This document shows positions 35,234 through 44,814 of a DNA stretch of 64,000 nt, piece by piece. The DNA is taken from positions 62,001-126,000 of the forward strand of contig CALKCK010000021.1 in NCBI GenBank assembly GCA_938083195.1. The letters are read 5' to 3'. The notes beneath the pieces are model-generated. The model was given only the letters and a program-made list of their open reading frames with translations, searched no databases and had not been told where the DNA came from. This stretch comes from an uncultured Pirellulaceae bacterium. GTDB lineage: Bacteria > Planctomycetota > Planctomycetia > Pirellulales > Pirellulaceae. The position numbers and the translations under genes are program-made. Within the stretch, counting starts at the first letter, position 1; each line of letters starts with the position of its first letter.

Positions 35234-36937
35234 ATGTTTTCTTTAGCGGTTTCAGGCGGTAGTGCAGTCAGTATGAATGCGTCTTCAAATTCTAAAAACC
35301 AGAATGAAACTTGCCCTGCCGAGTTGCCAAATTTCTGCGCACAAAGACACTGGGCAATATTTTGGATCTTGATCGTTTGCTCGCTGTCGGTTGTTGCTGG
35401 TCGTGTTTTGACGGTGCAGAATTTCCAAGCTCGAGGCGATTCACCTTTTTTTAGTGCTAACGATCGAAGTCGATGGTGCACGATTAGGTCGGTTGGTGAC
35501 AGCGGTACCTATCGAATTGATGAGGTGATTCGTCGCGGACAGCCAATCGATTGGGATTCGATTGACAAAGTTCAGCATGTCGGTGAGGACGAGCGTCTTC
35601 ATTTTTACTCCAGTAAGCCTACGCTGTTGCCAACGCTCCTCGCAGGGGTCTATCGCGGTGTCAAATTGGTCACTGGAAAAGATCTTGAGAACGATCCAAT
35701 ATTTGTGACACGGCTAATGTTGTTGCTCCTCAATGTTGGTGGATGGGCGGTCTACCTGTATTTTATGGCCCTTACAATTAACTCCATCCCTGTGCGAGAT
35801 TGGACACGATATTACGTTTTGGCCTGTGCTGGTTTTGGGACTTATCTTTCGACCTACGTCAACACACTAAATAATCATTTGCCCGCAGCGATTAGCGTGA
35901 TGATTTCTCTTTATTGTTTGTCGGTAATTTGGCGCAAGCAGGGTGCAGGCTGGCGTTATTTTTTTGCCGCTGGATTGTTTTCGGCGTTTGCCGCAGCCAA
36001 CGAATTGCCAGCCCTCTCGTTTTTTAGTTTGGCCGCGTTTTACTGTTTAATTCGTTCGCCGGGCAGGATGGCGGCTGGGTTTGTTCCCGGTTGTGTATTA
36101 GTCGCAGTTGGTTTTTTTGGGACCAATTTCCTTGCGCATGGAGAATATCGACCAGCGTATGCTCATCGCGGTGATGGCGAGGTGGTCAACACACTTGCGG
36201 GAGATTTTGACGCCGCCTTAGAGAGAGGGCAGTTGCCGAGGGAAATGAATCATTTCGAGATCAGGTCTCCAGAAGTTAGCCAAGGATCTTGGCCTAGTTC
36301 GCCCAGTGACGAAACTCGGTGGGTTGTGCGGGATTCGTTGTCAGCAAGACAGTTTTCGATTGTCAAAGTGGGGGGGGCTGAGCCGCAAGGTTTTGAATAT
36401 GAAATTCGCGAGTGGGATAACTGGTACGACTATCCCGGAAGTTACTGGCTGGATATCAACGCAGAATCAAAATCGCTTGTTGACCGTGGCCAACCGTCGG
36501 GGGTTTTGTATGCCTTTCACGTGCTGTTTGGCCACCATGGTGTTTTTTCATTGACGCCGATGTGGGTGATGAGTTTTGCTGGGATGTTTTCGCTATTAGT
36601 CGGGGCGAAAATGGGGGGGCAGTTCCAAATGCGGTGGCTTGGTTTGATGACGGTGGTGCTATCGGTTGTCGTTATCGGTTTCTATTTAAATCGGCCTGAA
36701 ATGGATCGAAATTACGGTGGTGTGACGAGTGCTTTGAGGTGGCTGTTTTGGTTAGCCCCGTTGTGGCTGGTTTGTATGTTGCCAGTGGTGGATGGGTTGG
36801 CGAGAACCAAAACTGGCAAGGCAATTTGTTACCTTTTATTTGCCATTAGTGCGGTATCAGCTTGCTATTCGGTGGCCAACCCCTGGGTACATCCATGGCT
36901 TTATGAAGTTTGGGGAATTACGGGTTTACCCCGATAG
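35234..36937 (+). CDS. Polytopic membrane protein, GT-C-like (unknown)
   Basis: This 567-residue protein has an N-terminal membrane helix (WAIFWILIVCSLSVVAGRVL), then a soluble DDR-type stretch (NDRSRWCTIRSVGDSGTYR). About nine further helices follow, the last near the C terminus. The layout, a first periplasmic loop with acidic residues followed by many helices, recalls GT-C glycosyltransferases that use polyprenyl-linked sugars, but I cannot place it in a family. Position 50 bases after the GT2 gene supports that reading. A second ATG at 35273 is a possible start, because residues 1-13 are not typical of a leader. The N-terminal 30 residues are polar and variable. Confidence 0.65.
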   Translation: MFSLAVSGGSAVSMNASSNSKNQNETCPAELPNFCAQRHWAIFWILIVCSLSVVAGRVLTVQNFQARGDSPFFSANDRSRWCTIRSVGDSGTYRIDEVIRRGQPIDWDSIDKVQHVGEDERLHFYSSKPTLLPTLLAGVYRGVKLVTGKDLENDPIFVTRLMLLLLNVGGWAVYLYFMALTINSIPVRDWTRYYVLACAGFGTYLSTYVNTLNNHLPAAISVMISLYCLSVIWRKQGAGWRYFFAAGLFSAFAAANELPALSFFSLAAFYCLIRSPGRMAAGFVPGCVLVAVGFFGTNFLAHGEYRPAYAHRGDGEVVNTLAGDFDAALERGQLPREMNHFEIRSPEVSQGSWPSSPSDETRWVVRDSLSARQFSIVKVGGAEPQGFEYEIREWDNWYDYPGSYWLDINAESKSLVDRGQPSGVLYAFHVLFGHHGVFSLTPMWVMSFAGMFSLLVGAKMGGQFQMRWLGLMTVVLSVVVIGFYLNRPEMDRNYGGVTSALRWLFWLAPLWLVCMLPVVDGLARTKTGKAICYLLFAISAVSACYSVANPWVHPWLYEVWGITGLPR

Positions 36938-37059
36938 CTGACATGATTAAGGCTTCCCAAGTGGCCAGGGTTTGAGCTGATTCGGTTGCTTCTTTTGACT
37001 TCAGACGCAGTTTCGTTGTGTTTGTTACCTTGAAAAGCCTCGGTTCCTCCGCATCTGGC

Positions 37060-37089
37060 TTGAGCTAAATCATGGTTAGAGTGTAAATT
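37060..37089 (+). promoter_or_regulatory. Candidate promoter of cysS
   Basis: TTGAGC (37060-37065) and TAAATT (37084-37089) are 18 bases apart. They would start transcription about 50 bases before the cysS ATG at 37145. The -10 match is weak. Confidence 0.25.
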
Positions 37090-37144
37090 CGTGCAGGCTT
37101 AATGCTTTTTAAATGTGCTCTTTACCTCGCAGCGAACGAACGCA

Positions 37145-38713
37145 ATGAAAATTCAATTTTACAATTCTTTGACGAACCAGCATGAACAGTTTACTCCGTT
37201 AGAGCCTGGTAAAGTTTCGATGTATAGTTGCGGACCAACGGTTTATGACTTTGCGCATATTGGAAACTTCCGCTCGTTTTTGTTCGGCGACTTACTACGC
37301 AGATTTTTTGAGCTGACAGATCATGAGGTCCATCACGTGATGAACATCACTGATGTCGGGCATATGGTCGAGGGTGAGTCGGATAAGATGATGGAGGCGG
37401 CTAATCGCGTCAAAGTCAATAAAAAGTCTGGGCGGGTTCCCGAGGGAGCGATTGAAAATCCAGAAGATCCTTACCAAATCGCCGAGTTCTACACACAGGC
37501 GTTTTTGGAAGATGCTCGGCGGTTGGGTTACAAGGTAGCTTACGAGTATCCTCAGAACGTTCCCAAGGCGACACATCATGTCGAGGGTGCCAACGGCATG
37601 ATCGGAATGATCCAGAAGTTGCTTGAACGAGGCCATGCCTATGTCGCCGATGATGGAGTTGTTTATTACAGCGTTGAGAGTTTCCCTGGATACGGACAGT
37701 TGAGTGGAAACTCACTGGAGAAAATTCAGAGCAATGCTGGTGGTCGTGTTTCTGAAGCAAATCAATCTCAAAAAAAGCACCCCGGAGACTTCATGCTCTG
37801 GAAACCGGATCAGCATCACATCATGAAATGGGATTCACCATGGGGCGTTGGATATCCAGGGTGGCATATTGAGTGTAGTGTGATGGCGCGTTCAATCATT
37901 GGTCGGGACGTGATCGACATTCACACTGGAGGAGAGGATCTTATTTTTCCTCATCACGAGTGTGAGATTGCACAGTCTTGCGGCGCGACGGGGGAGGATC
38001 GGTTTGCGAATTTCTGGATTCATGCGAGATTCCTTTTTGTCGAGAACGAGAAGATGTCAAAGTCGTTAGGTAATTTTTACACGGCACGTGATGTGTTTGA
38101 TGGAAAAGTAAAAGTCACCGATGAAAATACTGGTGAACTGATGGAGATGGGGCGTAGTGTACATCCAGCGGTTCTGCGATTTGAATTAATTAAATCACAT
38201 TACCGGACCAATATGAATTTCACAGCGAAGGGTTTGATTGATTCTGCACAAACGATTGATCGGATGGTTGAGTTTCGGCGAACACTCGAAAGTAAAATTG
38301 AGGACGACGGTGGTCAGGCTGAAGTTGATTTATCGCATCCCGTGCTTGGTGAATTCACCGCAATGTTGGCTGATGATCTAAACGTATCGGGTGCTTTGGG
38401 AGTTATGCTTCCCTGGATTAAGGGTGACCATCCAGATCCCCAATTGTCTCTGGCAGTGTTGAAAAAAATGAACTCGGTGTTGTCAGTGGCGCCTATCAAT
38501 GAAGGGATTGCCAACGCTGCGGAAGAGGTGGAATCCGAATCCGATGCCGCTGAATTTGAGCAAGCTCAACAGTGGGCCAATGAGATGGATACGGCTCGTC
38601 AAGATAAGGACTGGCCGACATCCGACGCCTTTCGTGACAAGATACATGCGGCTGGTTTCGAGGTGCAGCAGACTCCCGAAGGATCGAAAATCAAAAGAAA
38701 GCTCAGTGTTTAA
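37145..38713 (+). CDS. cysS: Cysteinyl-tRNA synthetase
   Basis: CysRS charges tRNA-Cys with cysteine. The 522-residue class I synthetase shows the zinc-site cysteine C29 in YSCGPTVYD, the HIGN form of the HIGH motif at 38-41, WHIECSVMA for the amino-acid zinc site, and KMSKS at 303-307. The insertion [13 protein letters not shown] between the early elements seems longer than in E. coli. I chose ATG 37145 since the open frame begins 10 codons earlier without a family match. The neighbouring selenoprotein candidate is not linked functionally. Gene symbol is secure by motif set and length. Confidence 0.96.
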   Translation: MKIQFYNSLTNQHEQFTPLEPGKVSMYSCGPTVYDFAHIGNFRSFLFGDLLRRFFELTDHEVHHVMNITDVGHMVEGESDKMMEAANRVKVNKKSGRVPEGAIENPEDPYQIAEFYTQAFLEDARRLGYKVAYEYPQNVPKATHHVEGANGMIGMIQKLLERGHAYVADDGVVYYSVESFPGYGQLSGNSLEKIQSNAGGRVSEANQSQKKHPGDFMLWKPDQHHIMKWDSPWGVGYPGWHIECSVMARSIIGRDVIDIHTGGEDLIFPHHECEIAQSCGATGEDRFANFWIHARFLFVENEKMSKSLGNFYTARDVFDGKVKVTDENTGELMEMGRSVHPAVLRFELIKSHYRTNMNFTAKGLIDSAQTIDRMVEFRRTLESKIEDDGGQAEVDLSHPVLGEFTAMLADDLNVSGALGVMLPWIKGDHPDPQLSLAVLKKMNSVLSVAPINEGIANAAEEVESESDAAEFEQAQQWANEMDTARQDKDWPTSDAFRDKIHAAGFEVQQTPEGSKIKRKLSV

Positions 38714-38772
38714 GTTGATGGCGATTGGTGGTTATGCGACTTGATAATAAGTGACCGCTATAAGCACTCTCT

Positions 38773-38806
38773 GGGGCTAAGTTCTTATTGGGGCTGAGTT
38801 CTTATT
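38773..38806 (+). repeat. Tandem 17-base repeat downstream of cysS
   Basis: GGGGCTAAGTTCTTATT (38773-38789) is repeated at once as GGGGCTGAGTTCTTATT (38790-38806), one mismatch. It lies between cysS and the thioesterase gene. It is one of three such short duplications in this window. Confidence 0.75.
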
Positions 38807-38864
38807 GGTGGTGCCGTAACAATATGGTGCCCGAACGACATTCATTGGTAAGAAAATTAATAGG

Positions 38865-39386
38865 ATGGAAAATCGCATGACGGTCCCGATGAGCCAATCA
38901 TTAGCTGTTCAGGAAAATATTGTTCTGCCGGGTGATACCAACGCGCACGATACAATGTTCGGTGGTCTATTGATGAAGCGGATCGATGAAACGGCAGCAA
39001 TTTCAGCTCGTCGGCACTGCCGTGGGTCGGTCGTTACCGCTTCGAATGACGGTGTCCATTTTCATCGTCCTATTCAGCGAGATGATATCGTTGTCTTAGA
39101 GTCGTACGTGTGCTCGGTTGGGCGAAGCTCGATGGAGATTTTTGTCAAAATAATGACCGAGAATGCGAGCCGAGATTCAGATCGAAATGTCGCCGCGATT
39201 TCTTTTCTGACATTCGTTGCACTCGATGAAGAAGGGAAGCCGACACCAGTCCCTGCCGTGGAACCACAGTCTGGCGAAGAGGTGGCGGTATTTAGAGATC
39301 GTGATATGCGTAAGCAGATGCGACTGAAAAAGCGTGAAGAAACCAACGGTTTGATTCATGCTCTGGTTGGTAATGCGTCGGCCTAG
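38865..39386 (+). CDS. Acyl-CoA thioesterase (hotdog fold)
   Basis: This 173-residue hotdog-fold thioesterase resembles the YciA/YkhA group that hydrolyses acyl-CoA esters. NAHDTMFGGLLMKRIDE gives the family's N/D...G active-site stretch, and SNDGVHFHRPIQRDD gives the second conserved region. The C terminus is charged with a KQMRLKKREE helix. The ATG at 38865 is preceded by AATAGG; an in-frame ATG four codons later is possible. It is convergent with the amidohydrolase gene, 24 bases between stops. Natural substrate chain length is unknown. Confidence 0.85.
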   Translation: MENRMTVPMSQSLAVQENIVLPGDTNAHDTMFGGLLMKRIDETAAISARRHCRGSVVTASNDGVHFHRPIQRDDIVVLESYVCSVGRSSMEIFVKIMTENASRDSDRNVAAISFLTFVALDEEGKPTPVPAVEPQSGEEVAVFRDRDMRKQMRLKKREETNGLIHALVGNASA

Positions 39387-39410
39387 GCTCTGTTCTAATT
39401 CGATACTATC

Positions 39411-40679
39411 CTAGTCAATCCTCATTTCCCCCTTGTTACCAGTCGATTCTCGCTCGATTGATAGGATGTCATATTTTATTGTTTTCATCGATTCATCAAG
39501 TTTTAAGTTGATGGATCCCATCGAAAAGTCATCTAGGCAATAGGCGGCAATGAATTCAGGGATTGAGATCTGCTGCGACGGGAGTTTAGGGAAAAATGAG
39601 TGGTGAGCTGCTGATTCAATCCCATGGGGCATGCCGTCGCTTCCCAGTATGAGGTTCTCGCCGGGAGTGTATCCAACTTTGTCGATTAACATTCGGAATG
39701 GATTGTTCCCGATACAATACGCTTGATCGAGTCTGTCCGCGTAGTTGCTGGAGTCACTGCTGAAATTTGGCTGCATGCAGAGTTTGATACCAAGATCGAT
39801 AGCTACGCGTGCTTGTTCCTCCGTAATCAATTGGGCGTGTTCAATTCTAATCTCAGGAGCACGAGCCAATCGCGGTGTCAGTTGCTTTAGCGTGGAGACG
39901 GTTTGTTCGATTGCACGATCGCCAATGGCGTGGATGGCGAGGGATTTTTCCGTTTCAAGGCAATGGTCGATAGTAGAGGCAAGCTCAGAATCTGAATAAA
40001 TCAACATGCCTCGATTAGTCCCCTCGCCGCCAAGGAAGGGGCGGTGGAGTGCTGCTGATTCCGAGCCAATGGCTCCATCGGTAAATAACTTGAGGCCGTG
40101 AACCTGCGTTTTCGCCTCAGGTGATAGCGAATGGAACGTGTCCGGTGCGGACCAGAATCGAGTTCGGTTGAGGAGATTGCAGTCTTCGAAGATTCGGATC
40201 TCGTTCTCGTCTACGAGGAGCATCTCTTCGAGGTAGTGTATACCAATGTCTTTTAATTGGACAAAGAAACGAGAGAGGTTTTCTCGAGAGGCATATAGAT
40301 TGGCAAACCAGTTAAGAACGACCCGAAGATTGTTTTCATACCAAATTGGATCCGCTATTTGATTAACAACATCTCCGTATTTTAATCTCAAAAAATTCAT
40401 CCCGCCGCGATTGATGATCAAGGAATGGAGTGAGACATTGAAAACCGCCAGCGGGGGCATCCGTTCAATTTCAGCCTGAGACCAATGGTAGTGATTGCTT
40501 CTCCAGCCATGAGCGACGGTGAGTCCGCCGGTCTGGTTTTCAAACGAATGGCTAAGGATATCCTCAGCCATTCGTTTGTCTTGAACGGCGTTCAGGGAGA
40601 TCGCATGGGTAAAGGCAGAATAGAATAGTGGGTGCGAGTGATGGTCTTTGAGGAGAGGGATCGTGACCGTGGATTCCAT
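39411..40679 (-). CDS. Amidohydrolase family protein (YtcJ-like)
   Basis: This 422-residue metal-dependent hydrolase has the HxH metal site at residues 14-16 (KDHHSHP). It also has the YtcJ-type block LKLFTDGAIGSESAAL, AIHAIGDRAIEQ (metal histidine), EHAQL, and SDGMPHG near the C terminus. No signal peptide is present, and the N terminus starts directly at the HxH strand with only about 12 residues before it, so the N-terminal beta-sandwich of typical YtcJ is missing. It lies six bases after the DUF6807 gene on the same strand and is probably co-transcribed with it. Substrate is unknown. Confidence 0.82.
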   Translation of the reverse strand: MESTVTIPLLKDHHSHPLFYSAFTHAISLNAVQDKRMAEDILSHSFENQTGGLTVAHGWRSNHYHWSQAEIERMPPLAVFNVSLHSLIINRGGMNFLRLKYGDVVNQIADPIWYENNLRVVLNWFANLYASRENLSRFFVQLKDIGIHYLEEMLLVDENEIRIFEDCNLLNRTRFWSAPDTFHSLSPEAKTQVHGLKLFTDGAIGSESAALHRPFLGGEGTNRGMLIYSDSELASTIDHCLETEKSLAIHAIGDRAIEQTVSTLKQLTPRLARAPEIRIEHAQLITEEQARVAIDLGIKLCMQPNFSSDSSNYADRLDQAYCIGNNPFRMLIDKVGYTPGENLILGSDGMPHGIESAAHHSFFPKLPSQQISIPEFIAAYCLDDFSMGSINLKLDESMKTIKYDILSIERESTGNKGEMRID

Positions 40680-40685
40680 AGAAAG

Positions 40686-42059
40686 CTATTTTACGACCTC
40701 AACTTTCACGGGGTTAGCGAATTGGTCGCTTAAGTGCTGGAGGGTTTTGTTGTCAGTTGCTCCGTCGACAATCCAGTATCGATAATGAACGTTGAGAGGA
40801 GTTTCCGGTACAACCGTAGTTTGAAAATATGATCCAAATCTTCCATAGTCACGTTCACTAAATCGACTCGGTTTGGGGTTCGCATCATCGCTTAGGTAGG
40901 CGATCGTGTAGACCGAGTTTTCAGTTGTTTTGCCTTCAGTGATTGGATCGGGAACCGCGATCGTCATTGCCAAGAAAGGGAGGTTTACATGAGATTTATT
41001 GATGTCACTCTCATTTTTTTTGTTCGACCAATTGCGGAATTTACCAGGAGCGGATTGTCCATCAGGGCGATTGTAATAGGTCAAGTGTTTTGTTTTGTCG
41101 GGTACCAATTGGGACGCGCGAAATTGGACGCCAGCGTGTTGCGGGTCACCGTCGAGTTTCAATTTGTCGACGAGAGAGACGAGGCTTGTTCTAAAGTCAA
41201 TCGCGGTTGCCTTGTCCAGTTTGATGGCTGTTAGCTCACGACTCTCTTTCGCAAAGGGTTGGCCATCTCTTCCGTTCCAATCAATTAGACTGCGTGATTG
41301 ACCGAAAACTGGATTTGTAGTGGTTACGAGCTTGCGGTTGATTTGAGATTCACCTTTGTTGCAATGCCAGACATCAGCCTGCTGATTCTCGCCGTAAGAA
41401 ATTCGATTGAATCCAAAAAAGATTCCACGGTGATGTGGGAATAGTCCCCCGGGGCCTTTTGTAAGCAGGCGATCTCCATTGGGTGAATAAACATGGTGGA
41501 AAACCTTGTAGGTAGCCTTTCGCCTTTCTGGTGAACCGTTGTCGACTTCCTCGTACATGTACGCCATGACAGGATTGCCATCATGTTGAAGTTCAGCGCG
41601 GGTTGAACCGTCGTCGTGCCACTGGTACTTATGCGAGGTATTAGGTTTCCTTTCTTTGCCGGTCAAAGTGATTGAATTTCCGGTAGCAAGACTTGGGAGA
41701 ACGAAGGTCAATTCAACCAGTTTTTTATTACCAGCGGCCTTCGATTGGTCGGCAGACGCTAAAGCGTCTGAGTAATTCGGAGTCGAAAGCTGGCCGGTAA
41801 GCCTGTTGTTGGCTTTGTCGATTAACGAGACGACACGTGGTTCGCTATTTTCTAGCCAAAGGAGAGTCCGCACAATGTCGTTGGAGCGTTCGATTTTGCC
41901 AGCGTCAACTTTGATTTTAAAGAGTGGATTCGAAGCTGTCTGTGCTTGGCACTCAACGTTGAAAGTCAGCCAGTTCAGCGTCACCAACAAGAGGAGCAAT
42001 GTCCTCGTCAGTGGTTGAATGGAAGGTCGTGTGACGGACGGCACGTCTTTTTTAAGCAT
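40686..42059 (-). CDS. DUF6807 (PmoA-like) secreted protein
   Basis: This 457-residue exported protein has a signal peptide (LLLLLVTLNWLTFNVECQAQT) and the DUF6807 'methane oxygenase PmoA' signature: HHVYSPNGDRLLTKGPGG, then FPHHRGIFFGFNRI. Despite the PmoA label, no methane monooxygenase relation is established; the family has a beta-rich fold and is common in planctomycetes and other PVC and Bacteroidetes bacteria. It is the first gene of a two-gene unit with the amidohydrolase, six bases apart. Function is unknown; a role in polysaccharide or sugar degradation is only an inference from usual genomic context. Confidence 0.8.
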   Translation of the reverse strand: MLKKDVPSVTRPSIQPLTRTLLLLLVTLNWLTFNVECQAQTASNPLFKIKVDAGKIERSNDIVRTLLWLENSEPRVVSLIDKANNRLTGQLSTPNYSDALASADQSKAAGNKKLVELTFVLPSLATGNSITLTGKERKPNTSHKYQWHDDGSTRAELQHDGNPVMAYMYEEVDNGSPERRKATYKVFHHVYSPNGDRLLTKGPGGLFPHHRGIFFGFNRISYGENQQADVWHCNKGESQINRKLVTTTNPVFGQSRSLIDWNGRDGQPFAKESRELTAIKLDKATAIDFRTSLVSLVDKLKLDGDPQHAGVQFRASQLVPDKTKHLTYYNRPDGQSAPGKFRNWSNKKNESDINKSHVNLPFLAMTIAVPDPITEGKTTENSVYTIAYLSDDANPKPSRFSERDYGRFGSYFQTTVVPETPLNVHYRYWIVDGATDNKTLQHLSDQFANPVKVEVVK

Positions 42060-42142
42060 CGAATATCCCCGGGTTGTTAAGGTAAGCGACTTATCCTAGC
42101 AGCAATACAAGAGTGAATAAAGAAATGGAGACCGAATCACGA

Positions 42143-42457
42143 CTAAGATTCTGTGACGGGGTGGAGTATTTTGAGGGTTACCGAAATGACCAAATCCTGG
42201 ATTTTGTCCCGATATTCGTTCATGTGAGGGGCAACTAAATGGTCACGAAGCGCCTCGAGTGAATCCCATTTTTCGAGGATCGTTACTGAGTTTTCATTCT
42301 TCGCTTGGCTTGCAATTCCTGAATCGACGTCAACCGCTGGGTAGTATTCGACGCACCCTTTTTCTTGGTGAACTGCGGGGACAATCTCGAGAAAATGCTC
42401 GAGGAATTGGGCTTTAACCTTTGGCTTTAGCTCGATTGAGGCGACAACAGTAATCAT
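42143..42457 (-). CDS. Antibiotic-biosynthesis-monooxygenase (ABM) domain protein
   Basis: This 104-residue single-domain protein belongs to the ABM/quinol monooxygenase group (YgiN-like). VVASIELKPKVKAQFLEHFLEIVPAVHQEKGCVEYYP and EKWDSLEALRDHLVAPHM are the family's two conserved blocks. I chose ATG 42457, which has AGGAAAG six bases before it; the frame opens 24 codons earlier. It is divergent from the kynurenine-type cluster across about 140 bases. It may act on a quinone-like product, but no substrate can be named. Several enzymes of this family are cofactor-free. Confidence 0.85.
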   Translation of the reverse strand: MITVVASIELKPKVKAQFLEHFLEIVPAVHQEKGCVEYYPAVDVDSGIASQAKNENSVTILEKWDSLEALRDHLVAPHMNEYRDKIQDLVISVTLKILHPVTES

Positions 42458-42596
42458 GGTTTTCTTTCCTGAAAAATGGAACGTTGAGGTGCGGAGAGTC
42501 AATTTAATTGAATGAAGCAGGGTTTGCATCTGGGCCCCCCTTTGAGTCTACCGCAGAACCCCTTCTAATTGGAGCAACAACTACAAAAGGTGAATT

Positions 42597-43430
42597 ATGC
42601 AGATCAGTTTTAAACACCAAAACGTCGAATACCGTTGTTCTATTGCCGAGGCAAAATCCCTTGCGATCGTGCTTGATTTTGAAGGACTTCAGCCGAATCA
42701 TTTTGGGACTGAAAAAGCATCCAACGAGGTATTGAAGTTGGGTGGTTTTACTGGCGATACGCGGGACGGTGGAAGTTGTAATGTTGACAGTCTGGAAATG
42801 ATTCCTCATTGCAACGGAACCCACACAGAAACGGTGGGCCATATCGTCAATGAGGATATCTGGGTTGGCCATGCTGCACTCGATGTATTGTCATTGGCCT
42901 TCTTAGTTACGGTTGAACCAAAATTGGCGGAAGGTATTGGGGATACGTATCGTCCTGAGCTCGAGCCTGAGAATCGAGTGATCACACGTGAGATGCTCGA
43001 AAAAGCAATTGCTAAAGTTGGAGCGATTCAGGCGGCTAAGCCGGCTGCATTGATTGTGCGAACATTACCCAATTCAAATGACAAGTGTGCCCGAACGTAC
43101 TCGCCGGAAAGCCAGCCACCCTTCTTCACGGTCGAGGCTTGTCAGTTAATCAATGAGACTGGCATTCGCCATTTGTTAGTTGACTTTCCTTCGGTCGATC
43201 GAATGAATGATGACGGATTGTTGACAAATCATCATATGTTTTGGAATGTCCAAGAGAGAACCCATGAATTGTCAGAGAATACTTGGCAGGAAAAGACCAT
43301 TACCGAGATGATTTTCGTAGCCGACGAAATTAATGATGGGATCTACGGTTTAAACTTGCAGGTACCTGCTTTCGGAAGCGATGCGGCGCCTTCGCGGCCT
43401 GTAGTTTTTCCAGCGAGAGCCGTCAGATAA
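42597..43430 (+). CDS. Cyclase-family protein, kynurenine formamidase-like
   Basis: This 277-residue metal-dependent hydrolase of the cyclase family (kynurenine formamidase KynB type) is the first gene of a kynurenine cluster. The classical zinc motif H-x-G-T-H-x-D-x-P-x-H is altered: the aligned residues are C72, H76, E78, H82 (CNGTHTETVGH), so a cysteine and a glutamate replace a histidine and an aspartate. A histidine (H71) directly precedes C72 and could replace the missing ligand. Context (41 bases before kynU, same strand) supports formyl-kynurenine deformylation, but the altered site leaves activity uncertain. No tryptophan dioxygenase is in the window. Confidence 0.7.
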   Translation: MQISFKHQNVEYRCSIAEAKSLAIVLDFEGLQPNHFGTEKASNEVLKLGGFTGDTRDGGSCNVDSLEMIPHCNGTHTETVGHIVNEDIWVGHAALDVLSLAFLVTVEPKLAEGIGDTYRPELEPENRVITREMLEKAIAKVGAIQAAKPAALIVRTLPNSNDKCARTYSPESQPPFFTVEACQLINETGIRHLLVDFPSVDRMNDDGLLTNHHMFWNVQERTHELSENTWQEKTITEMIFVADEINDGIYGLNLQVPAFGSDAAPSRPVVFPARAVR

Positions 43431-43471
43431 GTTCTGTTGGTTGAGCTATTTGCTAATTGTGAATCGGGATA

Positions 43472-44755
43472 ATGGTGACTGCTATGGTAAATTCAAACAC
43501 ATTGTTGGACGAGGCGCGGGAACTTGATCGAACCGATTCGCTCGCTGAATTTCGGAGCCAATTTCACATTCCTCACGTCGACAATATCGAGGATTTGTAT
43601 CTTGTTGGTAATTCACTTGGCTTGGTTCCGCGGAGAACTGCGGACTACGTCCAGGAGGAATTAGGTCGATGGGCGAATTTAGGGGTGAGAGGGCATTTCT
43701 TGGGTTCGCCCAATTGGGCGTCTTACCACGAATGTCTCGCCAAGCCGATGGCTGAATTGGTAGGTGCGGTGGATTCGGAAGTGATTACGATGAACACACT
43801 GACGGTCAATCTTCATCTGATGATGGCGACCTTTTATCGCCCAACAAAGGGTCGATCTAAGATTTTAATTGAGGCCCACGCATTTCCTTCGGATAAGAAT
43901 GCCGTGGAATCACAGATCGAATTGCATGGGTTTTCTGCCAATGAATCGTTGCTTGAGGTTCCCTCGAACGATCGGGGGCTGTTAGAGACTGAAACGATTT
44001 GCAAAATGATTGAAGAGCATGCCGATTCTCTCGCATTAATCCTGTTGCCGGGAGTTCAATACTATACCGGGCAAGTGCTCGACATGAAGGCGATCACCAA
44101 GTGTGCGAGACGAAATCAAGTTGTGATTGGGCTTGATCTGGCTCATGCGGTTGGCAACGTAGCGATGGAACTTCATGACTGGGAAGTCGATTTTGCTTGT
44201 TGGTGTACCTATAAATATCTTAATTCTGGGCCAGGATCTCTGGCTGGTTGCTTTGTTCACGAGCGACATGCCCGCAACACTGCCCTGCCTCGCTTGGCCG
44301 GATGGTGGGGGCATCAAAAGGATACGCGGTTTCAGATGACTGGAGATTTCGATCCAATTCCGACGGCCGAAGGTTGGCAGTTAAGCAATCCGCCAATTTT
44401 ATCGTTGGCAGCCATTCGAGCTTCGCTGGACGTTTTTGGTGAAGCGGGGGGGATGAGTGTCTTGGTTGAGAAGTCGAAAAATCAGGGAGCGTTTTTTCGG
44501 CGATGTCTGGCAAACCGATTGGGTGACCAAGTGCAGGCAATTGCACCGCCGGCGATATCCGGGTGTCAGTTGTCCCTGGAAGTCAAGTTGGAGGGGATTG
44601 AGGGGCGGAGCGTTTACGAGGCGCTAGAAGCAAAAGGAGTGCGGACTGATTGGCGTGAGCCGAATGTGATTCGGGCGGCTCCAGCGCCGCTCTACAATCG
44701 TTACGAAGAGATTTGGAAATTTGTCGATTTGATGGTCGGCTGCCTGAGAAGTTAA
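43472..44755 (+). CDS. kynU: Kynureninase
   Basis: This pyridoxal-phosphate enzyme cleaves kynurenine or 3-hydroxykynurenine to anthranilate or 3-hydroxyanthranilate plus alanine. The cofactor lysine is K248 in CWCTYKYLNSGPGS. Other conserved blocks are FYRPTKGRSKILIEAHAFPSD and LIGLDLAHAVGN-type ('VVIGLDLAHAVGN') before it. The 427-residue length matches. A second ATG four codons on is possible. It lies 41 bases after the cyclase gene and 59 bases before the kynurenine 3-monooxygenase gene, all same strand; the three form an operon for tryptophan breakdown or NAD precursor synthesis. Confidence 0.95.
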   Translation: MVTAMVNSNTLLDEARELDRTDSLAEFRSQFHIPHVDNIEDLYLVGNSLGLVPRRTADYVQEELGRWANLGVRGHFLGSPNWASYHECLAKPMAELVGAVDSEVITMNTLTVNLHLMMATFYRPTKGRSKILIEAHAFPSDKNAVESQIELHGFSANESLLEVPSNDRGLLETETICKMIEEHADSLALILLPGVQYYTGQVLDMKAITKCARRNQVVIGLDLAHAVGNVAMELHDWEVDFACWCTYKYLNSGPGSLAGCFVHERHARNTALPRLAGWWGHQKDTRFQMTGDFDPIPTAEGWQLSNPPILSLAAIRASLDVFGEAGGMSVLVEKSKNQGAFFRRCLANRLGDQVQAIAPPAISGCQLSLEVKLEGIEGRSVYEALEAKGVRTDWREPNVIRAAPAPLYNRYEEIWKFVDLMVGCLRS

Positions 44756-44814
44756 ATTCCAAGGTGCCAGGCAATATTTAAATTTCGATTTAATGTATTC
44801 ATGTTTATGTTTTT

